This document shows positions 1-5,230 of a stretch of 5,230 nt of DNA, one piece after another. A program made the position numbers and the translations under genes. The DNA is taken from the NCBI GenBank assembly GCA_949739085.1, contig CATIYU010000018.1, positions 1 through 5,230 of the forward strand, in the 5' to 3' direction. Source of the DNA: an uncultured Eubacteriales bacterium. Its GTDB lineage: Bacteria; Bacillota_A; Clostridia; Oscillospirales; Oscillospiraceae. The notes beneath the pieces were generated by a model. It searched no databases. It had not been told where the DNA came from and saw nothing but the letters and a program-made list of their open reading frames with translations. Every line of letters starts with the position of its first letter. The first letter of the stretch is position 1.

Positions 1-42
1 GAGGACCTCCAGCAGCTGTGCTTTTTGCGCTTTCCTCACCAT
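1..42 (-). CDS. Start of an unidentified gene, cut by the window edge
   Basis: An ATG at 42 opens a reading frame that runs leftward off the window. The visible 14 residues are MVRKAQKAQLLEVL, a basic and probably helical N-terminus with no signal peptide. A GAGGG ribosome binding site stands five bases before the ATG, and a near-consensus promoter (110-138) lies about 60 bases further upstream on the same strand. The promoter, ribosome binding site and open frame together make a real gene start likely. Fourteen residues are too few to name a family, so no function is offered. Confidence 0.55.
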   Translation of the reverse strand, partial: MVRKAQKAQLLEVL

Positions 43-68
43 TTCACCCTCTAATGGATCTACTTCCG

Positions 69-81
69 GGCGCTATGCGCC
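69..81 (-). repeat. Small hairpin in the leader of the left-edge gene
   Basis: GGCGC TAT GCGCC is a perfect 5-bp inverted repeat with a three-base loop. It lies inside the predicted untranslated leader, between the promoter (110-138) and the ribosome binding site (about 46-50). A second weak repeat, GCAG-N6-CTGC, sits just beside it (83-96). The pair could fold in the messenger, but both are short and chance occurrence is not excluded. Confidence 0.3.
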
Positions 82-109
82 TGCAGTTCCCTCTGCAAAT
101 ACAGTCAGT

Positions 110-138
110 AGTATAACCTCATCTGAGATAAATTTCAA
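110..138 (-). promoter_or_regulatory. Sigma-A-type promoter for the left-edge gene
   Basis: On the minus strand a -35 box TTGAAA (133-138) and a -10 box TATACT (110-115) are separated by exactly 17 bases, each matching the consensus at five of six positions. Transcription would begin near position 103 and leave a leader of about 60 bases before the ATG at 42. It lies just downstream of the exonuclease stop codon (176), so the left-edge gene has its own promoter. No convincing terminator is visible between 139 and 175, so read-through from the exonuclease operon is also possible. Confidence 0.7.
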
Positions 139-175
139 GTGGCAATTTGTATAAGTTTCCGCACTGGCCCTGCGT

Positions 176-760
176 TTATCTCCCACGGCCCCTTCTGTAT
201 GTATCCCTTACCGTGCGGAGCCGCACCAAATCGTACTCCCGCCGGAAGGTCTCCGCCCGCAGGCCGCTCTCCTGGTAGTCAAGGAGCAGCGCCGCGCAGG
301 CCCGGCTGTCGCTCCCCGCCTGATGGTGGTCCAGCGCAATATGGCGGTATTCGCACAGCGTGTTTAGCCGGTGGTTGGGCAGCTCCGGATAGCACCGCCG
401 CCCCATCTGGTAGGTGCAGACATAAGGCACCGTGTCCCGCCAGTCCACGGAGTAGGCCCGCAGGCACTTGGCCAGCACAGACATGTCGAAGGGCGCGTTA
501 TGGGCCGCCAGCACCCCGCTGGAGAATAGAGCCTCAATCTTCGGCCACAGCTCGTCAAAGCTGGGCGCGTCCGCCGCCAGTTCCGGCGTAATGCCAGTCA
601 GGCCGATGTTGAACCGGGAAAACCAGGTCTCCGGATTTACCAGCGTGGAGAGTTCCTCCACAATTTTTCCGTTTTCCACCACCGCGATGCCGATGGCGCT
701 CATGCGGTTGTTGTCGGAGTTGGGGGTCTCCACGTCGAAGGCAATATATCTTTCCGCCAT
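176..760 (-). CDS. DnaQ-like DEDDh 3'-5' exonuclease
   Basis: This 194-residue protein is a 3'-5' exonuclease of the DnaQ/polymerase III epsilon superfamily, expected to remove nucleotides from DNA or RNA 3' ends with two metal ions in the cytoplasm. All three Exo motifs are visible. Exo I is FDVETPN with Asp9 and Glu11, Exo II is AHNAPFD with Asp92, and Exo III is HxAxxD with His146 and Asp151, which places it in the DEDDh class. The stretch GITPELAADAPSFDE (56-70) is also typical of the family. Exo I reads ETPN rather than the common ETTG. The last 30 or so residues form an Arg-rich tail ending RRGRGR, a possible nucleic-acid contact. An in-frame GTG at 775 would start earlier, but AGGAGG (766-771) lies five bases before the ATG at 760 and decides the start. 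The gene begins 18 bases after the phosphoesterase stop, so the two form an operon. It is a stand-alone exonuclease without polymerase or helicase domains; its physiological substrate cannot be read from sequence. Confidence 0.9.
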   Translation of the reverse strand: MAERYIAFDVETPNSDNNRMSAIGIAVVENGKIVEELSTLVNPETWFSRFNIGLTGITPELAADAPSFDELWPKIEALFSSGVLAAHNAPFDMSVLAKCLRAYSVDWRDTVPYVCTYQMGRRCYPELPNHRLNTLCEYRHIALDHHQAGSDSRACAALLLDYQESGLRAETFRREYDLVRLRTVRDTYRRGRGR

Positions 761-765
761 AACAT

Positions 766-771
766 CCTCCT
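766..771 (-). promoter_or_regulatory. Ribosome binding site fixing the exonuclease start
   Basis: AGGAGG on the minus strand lies five bases before the ATG at 760. Because it falls inside the longer version beginning with GTG at 775, it argues that translation starts at 760. It occupies the 18-base gap between the phosphoesterase stop and the exonuclease start. Confidence 0.8.
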
Positions 772-778
772 GCACACC

Positions 779-1237
779 CTATTTTTGCAGGTCTATCCGC
801 TCCACCTGGACCTTTCCGTCCTCTACGGTCAGCAGCGCCATGGATATGCCGCCGCCCAGCCGGGGACGGGCGCAGCTCCCTGGGTTCAGCCACAGCCGCC
901 CCTCCAGCCGGTCCTCTGCGTACACGTGGGAGTGTCCAAACACCACCACCTGGGCGTCACCCAGGTCCCAGGGCGCGTCCTGACGGTTGTGGACAAGGAA
1001 AAATTTGACGCCGCCCAGCTCCACCGTCCGGGTTCTGGGCAGCTTTCCCGCCCAAAATCCCCAGTCGTTATTGCCCCGCACGGCGCAGACCGGCGCGATC
1101 TCTCCCAGCTCCTCCAGGATTTCTTCCCGGTCGATATCCCCGGCGTGGAGAATATAGCTGCAACCCGCCAGGGCTCTCCGCACATCGGCCCGCAGCCGCC
1201 CGTGGGTATCTGAGATGACGCCGATTTTCATTGCCAT
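779..1237 (-). CDS. YfcE/MJ0936-family metallophosphoesterase
   Basis: This 152-residue protein is a small calcineurin-like phosphodiesterase of the YfcE/MJ0936 group; characterised members hydrolyse model phosphodiesters using two divalent metals. The metal-binding motifs occur in order: SDTHG (Asp10, His12), GD (Asp34), GNND (Asn56, Asp58), a His in LVHN (His83), and GHSH (His102, His104), followed by the family's NPGS (118-121). The length is typical and the protein should be cytoplasmic. Two positions differ from the common pattern: GNND where many members have GNCD or GNHD, and Asn after His83 where Gly is usual. The ATG at 1237 has AAGGAG (1245-1250) seven bases upstream, and a near-consensus promoter lies just beyond. 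The gene leads a two-gene operon with the exonuclease, so the pair may act on related nucleotide or nucleic-acid substrates, but that link is inferred only from position. The natural substrate is unknown. Confidence 0.9.
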   Translation of the reverse strand: MAMKIGVISDTHGRLRADVRRALAGCSYILHAGDIDREEILEELGEIAPVCAVRGNNDWGFWAGKLPRTRTVELGGVKFFLVHNRQDAPWDLGDAQVVVFGHSHVYAEDRLEGRLWLNPGSCARPRLGGGISMALLTVEDGKVQVERIDLQK

Positions 1238-1278
1238 ATATTTTCTCCTTAATACGGATTTTCAACCAAATTTTCTCT

Positions 1279-1307
1279 ATTATACCGTTTTCGGGCCCTA
1301 AAGTCAA
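1279..1307 (-). promoter_or_regulatory. Strong promoter of the phosphoesterase-exonuclease operon
   Basis: On the minus strand TTGACT (1302-1307) and TATAAT (1279-1284) are separated by 17 bases, an almost perfect sigma-A promoter. Transcription should start near 1272, giving a leader of about 35 bases that includes the AAGGAG ribosome binding site at 1245-1250. The short leader leaves little room for a riboswitch, and no operator-like repeat overlaps the boxes, so strong constitutive expression is the simplest reading. Confidence 0.85.
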
Positions 1308-1326
1308 CGCGGCGTTCTCTCCAATA

Positions 1327-1356
1327 GGAGCGCCGGACCAGGCGGCCCGGCGCTCC
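1327..1356 (-). terminator. GC-rich hairpin, possible terminator without a T tract
   Basis: A perfect 10-bp inverted repeat, GGAGCGCCGG and its complement, encloses a 10-base loop (1337-1346). On the minus strand it begins nine bases after the TGA at 1365-1367 and ends 20 bases before the -35 box of the phosphoesterase promoter, which is where a terminator for upstream transcription would be expected. Neither strand has a run of T after the stem, so it is not a classical intrinsic terminator. It may instead stall transcription or protect a messenger 3' end. The stem is clear; the function is inferred. Confidence 0.45.
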
Positions 1357-1364
1357 TGCCAGCT

Positions 1365-1529
1365 TCAGCGGGAATATTTGTCGATTTTCCGGCTCTCTTC
1401 GTCAGTCTCATCCAACAGCTTTCCAATGCCGAACCCCCGGAAAAGGAATTTATCAGCCGCATCCACATGTTTCCGGTTAATAAACATATGGGAGATCATA
1501 TTTACAAGGCAGAGGACGGTTGGAATCAA
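1365..1529 (-). pseudogene. Unrecognised small reading frame or gene remnant
   Basis: Between ligA and the phosphoesterase operon a minus-strand frame ends at TGA (1365-1367) and encodes a protein-like sequence: a short hydrophobic stretch (LIPTVLCLVNMISHMFI), then a charged tail with ADKFLFRGFGIGKLLDETD and a Lys/Arg-rich end. The start is uncertain. Candidates are TTG at 1529 (54 residues) and ATG at 1499 (44 residues), neither with a good ribosome binding site; the frame stays open upstream into ligA, but that part looks like an out-of-frame shadow. The stretch is clearly more AT-rich than ligA, and a hairpin follows its stop. Either it is a small membrane-associated protein with a non-standard start, or the 3' remnant of a gene lost by deletion. 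I do not recognise a family, and a chance frame cannot be excluded. The remaining gap sequence, about 1530-1620, shows no gene. Confidence 0.35.
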
Positions 1530-1620
1530 ATGATCTCTATTATGAAATGATACCCCTTCTGCTATAAACCCTCGGTTTCTCTGTGCGGAACCCTGCCGGA
1601 ATCGGGCGGACCGCCCAGGC

Positions 1621-3672
<2,052 letters not shown>

Positions 3673-3685
3673 TCAGAGGCAAAAA

Positions 3686-3877
3686 TCATTCTTCAAAAAA
3701 CAGGTCGTCGTCATAATCAGAGAACTCGGGATAACTGCCCTTGCCCCGCAGCTTGCTCCGCAGGCAGGCAGCCTCCTCGGCCAGCTTGTCCCAGCAGCCG
3801 ACGATCACGCAGATGACGCCCGCCGCAGCCAGGGACAGCCCCACGATTTTCAAAACAAAACGCCATGTACTTTTCAT
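3686..3877 (-). CDS. Small single-pass membrane protein with acidic tail
   Basis: This 63-residue protein has a basic N-terminus (MKSTWRFVLK), one hydrophobic segment at about residues 9-28 rich in Val, Ile, Ala and Gly, then an amphipathic charged stretch with Lys/Arg at 38-46 and a strongly acidic end (SDYDDDLFFEE, 53-63). The positive-inside rule is ambiguous, with basic residues on both sides. There is no lipobox or clear signal-peptidase site, so a membrane anchor is more likely than a secreted peptide. The start is well supported: GGGAGG (3885-3890) lies seven bases before the ATG, and a promoter lies just beyond. It is the first gene of a probable transcription unit with ligA 80-90 bases downstream. 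I do not recognise a named family, and no function is claimed. The good start signals make it more than a chance frame. Confidence 0.75.
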   Translation of the reverse strand: MKSTWRFVLKIVGLSLAAAGVICVIVGCWDKLAEEAACLRSKLRGKGSYPEFSDYDDDLFFEE

Positions 3878-3909
3878 GGTAGAACCTCCCGATTTAATAC
3901 TTCCGCTTT

Positions 3910-3938
3910 AGTATACAGCATTCCGGCGGAAATTACAA
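3910..3938 (-). promoter_or_regulatory. Promoter for the small membrane protein gene and probably ligA
   Basis: On the minus strand TTGTAA (3933-3938) and TATACT (3910-3915) are 17 bases apart. The -10 box matches five of six consensus positions and the -35 box four of six. Transcription should start near 3903, giving a leader of about 25 bases with GGGAGG at 3885-3890. Since no promoter is visible directly before ligA, this one probably supplies ligA too. Confidence 0.7.
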
Positions 3939-4275
3939 TCATTTTTTCCCAAAATACTGGCAGGTTTGAAATGGATATTCTATGGGACCCTTGCCTACGC
4001 AAGTCCCGGATGAGGAGGCCAGTAAAAAATAACAGCAGGGCCATCATGACTGACCGTTATTCTCTATCTATGCGCTATGCGCAAGATTGTGCCGCTGTGG
4101 GCTCTGACCCCAAGAAGACTTCCCCGTATTTTTTGCTATACCGCACACAGAAAGTCAAAATCTTGCAAAAATCAAGTGTTTTTACGTGTTTACACCCGCT
4201 TTGGCATCAAAATCTAACCAACAATTTTATTGAACAGAAAAAATAAAAATTATTTAAAAAATTTGATTTTACCTC
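3939..4275. other. AT-rich intergenic spacer without a convincing gene
   Basis: This stretch separates two divergent promoters. It becomes very AT-rich toward the tRNA side, where an A/T tract at 4238-4270 could serve as an UP element for the tRNA promoter. A 91-codon plus-strand frame (3971-4246) and a 57-codon minus-strand frame (3874-4047) are open, but neither has good start signals or a recognisable product, so I do not call them genes. One compact hairpin with a two-base bulge is visible at 3984-4007. Nothing else is evident. Confidence 0.6.
3984..4007. repeat. Bulged hairpin in the spacer
   Basis: GGGA (3984-3987) pairs with TCCC (4004-4007) and CTTGC (3990-3994) pairs with GCAAG (3999-4003). 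This gives a nine-pair stem with a CC bulge and a CTAC loop. There is no adjacent T run and no flanking gene end, so terminator function is unlikely. It may be a fragment of a structured RNA, a protein-binding site, or chance. Confidence 0.3.
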
Positions 4276-4304
4276 TTGCATTTTTTAGAAAGTCGTGGTA
4301 GAAT
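4276..4304 (+). promoter_or_regulatory. Promoter of the tRNA-Arg gene
   Basis: TTGCAT (4276-4281) and TAGAAT (4299-4304) are separated by 17 bases, and a TG one base before the -10 box (4296-4297) makes an extended -10 element. Upstream lies a long A/T tract (4238-4270) resembling an UP element, common ahead of stable-RNA genes. Transcription would start near 4311, about 17 bases before the mature tRNA 5' end, leaving a short leader for RNase P. Confidence 0.75.
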
Positions 4305-4327
4305 ATAGAAGTCGTCTGAGAGGACAC

Positions 4328-4404
4328 GCGCCGTTAGCTCAGCTGGATAGAGCGTCTGGCTACGGACCAGAAGGCCGGGGGTTCGAATCCCTCACGGCGT
4401 GCCA
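4328..4404 (+). tRNA. tRNA-Arg, anticodon ACG
   Basis: A complete 77-base cloverleaf with encoded CCA. The parts are acceptor GCGCCGT (4328-4334), D arm GCTC/GAGC (4337-4353), anticodon stem TCTGG/CCAGA around loop CTACGGA with anticodon ACG at 4362-4364, variable loop 4372-4376, T arm GGGGG/CCCTC with TTCGAAT (4377-4393), acceptor 3' strand ACGGCGT (4394-4400), then discriminator G and CCA. The A at position 34 is expected to become inosine, so the tRNA reads CGU, CGC and CGA. The first acceptor pair is G·U rather than Watson-Crick, and the discriminator is G. The 3' end faces an integrase gene, so this gene is probably the attachment site of an integrative element. Confidence 0.97.
4377..4404 (+). 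other. Probable attachment-site core at the tRNA 3' end
   Basis: A tyrosine recombinase gene ends 115 bases downstream of this tRNA, the classic arrangement in which an element integrates into the 3' part of a tRNA gene and restores it with its own copy. The T arm to CCA segment is the usual core. The second copy that would prove it lies outside the window, so the exact limits are inferred and may extend into the anticodon arm. Confidence 0.45.
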
Positions 4405-4441
4405 AAAATCCGGTGAAATCAGTTGATTTCACCGGATTTTT
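4404..4441. terminator. Bidirectional intrinsic terminator shared by tRNA-Arg and the integrase
   Basis: An 18-base inverted repeat, beginning AAAAATCCGGTG (from 4404) and ending CACCGGATTTTT (at 4441), is split only by GT (4422-4423). A realistic fold has a stem of about 16 bp and a small loop. It ends in five T on the plus strand and five T on the minus strand, so it can stop transcription both from the tRNA and from the converging integrase gene. Its first A is the last base of the tRNA CCA. If the element boundary lies in the tRNA, the element brought this terminator with it. Confidence 0.9.
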
Positions 4442-4479
4442 GTAACTTTTTAGTGTATTTTATTTTGAGACTTCGCGTT

Positions 4480-4500
4480 TGACCCATATTCTGACCCATA
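4480..4500. repeat. Two direct copies of TGACCCATA, 12 bases apart
   Basis: The 9-mer TGACCCATA occurs at 4480-4488 and again at 4492-4500, a period of 12 bases, roughly one DNA turn. It lies between the tRNA and the integrase stop codon (4519-4521), inside the region where arm-type integrase or excisionase sites of tRNA-inserted elements are usually found. Protein binding is inferred from this position only. It could equally be leftover coding sequence beyond the integrase stop. Confidence 0.4.
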
Positions 4501-4518
4501 CGGGGAAATGATCAGAAA

Positions 4519-5230
4519 CTACCGGATAGCACTGGAGAGGAAACTGCTGACCGTATTGGCGGCTTTGGTCTGCATGGCGGTGGTGACATGGGCGTAGGTA
4601 TCCAAGGTGAATCCTGCGGAGTAGTGGCCCAGCATGGAGGATAGGGCTTTGATGTCCACGCCGTTCTGGAGGGCCAGGACGGAGAATGTATGCCGAAGTG
4701 CGTGGAAGGGTATCTTTTCCAATCCGGCCCGTTTCAGCACTCTCTGGAGCATATGCAGGACGCTGTCCGGGGAGATCGGACCTCCGGTGGGAGATGGGAA
4801 CACATACTCGCTGGTGGATCGTCGCTTCATCTGGCGGAGCAGTTCTAGCGTGTCGGTTCCTATCGCTATATTGCGATAGGAATTTTTCGTTTTCAGGGGT
4901 GCTTCTACAACTGCGCCGTTCTGGCGCAGGATTTGCCGCTGGACTCGGATAACGCCTTTGTTCAGGTCTATATCGCTCCATTTCAATCCTAGAAGTTCCC
5001 CTCGCCGCAGGCCGGTGGAGAGGTCGATGTAGTATAATTCGAATACACCGCTGCGCCGTGCTTCCTCAAAAAATGTGTCAAGGCAGTCCAGAGGAAGAAT
5101 TTTCATTTCCTTCTTCTCCAACTTCGGGAGGGCGCAGCCTTTGGTGGGATTCATGGCGATGATCCGCTGCTCCACCGCACAGTTGCAGGCGGAGGAGATC
5201 ATCTGGTTGATGTTGCGTACTGTCTTGACA
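4519..5230 (-). CDS. Tyrosine recombinase (integrase) of an integrative element, 5' end outside the window
   Basis: The visible 236 codons cover the end of the core-binding domain and the whole catalytic domain of a phage- or ICE-type tyrosine recombinase, which cuts and rejoins element and host att sites through a covalent phosphotyrosine. Numbered from the Met codon at 5202, every catalytic residue is present: Arg66 in TGLRRGEL, Lys104 in LKTKNS, His167 and Arg170 in FHALRH, His193 in LGHYS, and the nucleophile Tyr203 in LDTYAHV (codon 4594-4596). The enzyme therefore looks active. That Met is internal: the frame continues to the window edge as VKTVRNINQ, typical of the core-binding domain, so the true start and any arm-binding domain lie beyond 5230. 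The gene converges on tRNA-Arg with a shared terminator between them, marking the left end of an element that extends rightward. The C-terminus ends soon after the catalytic Tyr (TVSSFLSSAIR), of normal length. Confidence 0.95.
   Translation of the reverse strand, partial: VKTVRNINQMISSACNCAVEQRIIAMNPTKGCALPKLEKKEMKILPLDCLDTFFEEARRSGVFELYYIDLSTGLRRGELLGLKWSDIDLNKGVIRVQRQILRQNGAVVEAPLKTKNSYRNIAIGTDTLELLRQMKRRSTSEYVFPSPTGGPISPDSVLHMLQRVLKRAGLEKIPFHALRHTFSVLALQNGVDIKALSSMLGHYSAGFTLDTYAHVTTAMQTKAANTVSSFLSSAIR

Noticed and set aside
70..80. GCGCTATGCGC repeated at 4072-4082
   Set aside because: A shared 11-mer within five kilobases is expected by chance, and the contexts are unrelated.
213..226. 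GTGCGGAGCCGCAC inverted repeat near the exonuclease 3' end
   Set aside because: It lies within coding sequence, has a two-base centre and no T run, so it is not a credible terminator.
1604..1616. Palindrome GGGCGGACCGCCC just after the ligA stop as a terminator
   Set aside because: The centre allows only about four base pairs in a real loop, and no T run follows.
3874..4047. Minus-strand frame of 57 codons starting MMALLLFF, whose stop overlaps the ATG of the small membrane protein gene
   Set aside because: It has no ribosome binding site, and the next gene's promoter lies within it. The hydrophobic start is probably chance.
3971..4246. Plus-strand frame of 91 codons in the spacer
   Set aside because: Only a weak AGG precedes its ATG, the product resembles no protein family, and its composition follows the AT-rich spacer. 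It also covers the bulged hairpin.

Overview
The window looks like chromosomal DNA of a GC-rich member of the Firmicutes, probably a gut clostridium of the Oscillospiraceae (Flavonifractor/Oscillibacter-like). This is an inference. It rests on strong AGGAGG-type ribosome binding sites, several promoters very close to the sigma-A consensus (TTGACT/TATAAT, TTGAAA/TATACT), very GC-rich genes with much more AT-rich intergenic DNA, and the style of the proteins. No species-level marker was checked.

Almost all genes read on the minus strand, so the order of transcription is right to left. From the right edge: 4519-5230 is the 3' part of a tyrosine recombinase (integrase) gene that starts outside the window. 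It converges on a plus-strand tRNA-Arg(ACG) gene at 4328-4404, and the two share a bidirectional terminator at 4404-4441. This is the usual layout of an integrative element inserted at the 3' end of a tRNA gene, so the DNA to the right of about 4380-4404 is probably a mobile island and everything to the left is host backbone. About 3878-4327 is an AT-rich spacer. It holds the tRNA promoter on its right and the promoter of the next minus-strand gene on its left.

The backbone then carries a 63-residue single-pass membrane protein gene (3686-3877), a perfect 14-bp hairpin, and ligA, the NAD-dependent DNA ligase (1621-3597). The first two genes are probably co-transcribed. A less GC-rich gap follows (1238-1620), holding a small unrecognised reading frame or gene remnant, a GC-rich hairpin and a near-consensus promoter. 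That promoter drives a two-gene operon: a YfcE/MJ0936-type metallophosphoesterase (779-1237) and a DnaQ-like DEDDh 3'-5' exonuclease (176-760). At the far left a second strong promoter (110-138) and a ribosome binding site introduce a gene of which only the first 14 codons are visible.

The backbone genes are housekeeping in character (ligation, exonuclease and phosphodiesterase activity on nucleic acids or nucleotides). I see no CRISPR array, defence cassette or obvious new system in this window. The points most worth following are the tRNA/integrase boundary with its unusual tRNA 3' end, the small acidic-tailed membrane protein ahead of ligA, and the orphan reading frame after ligA.
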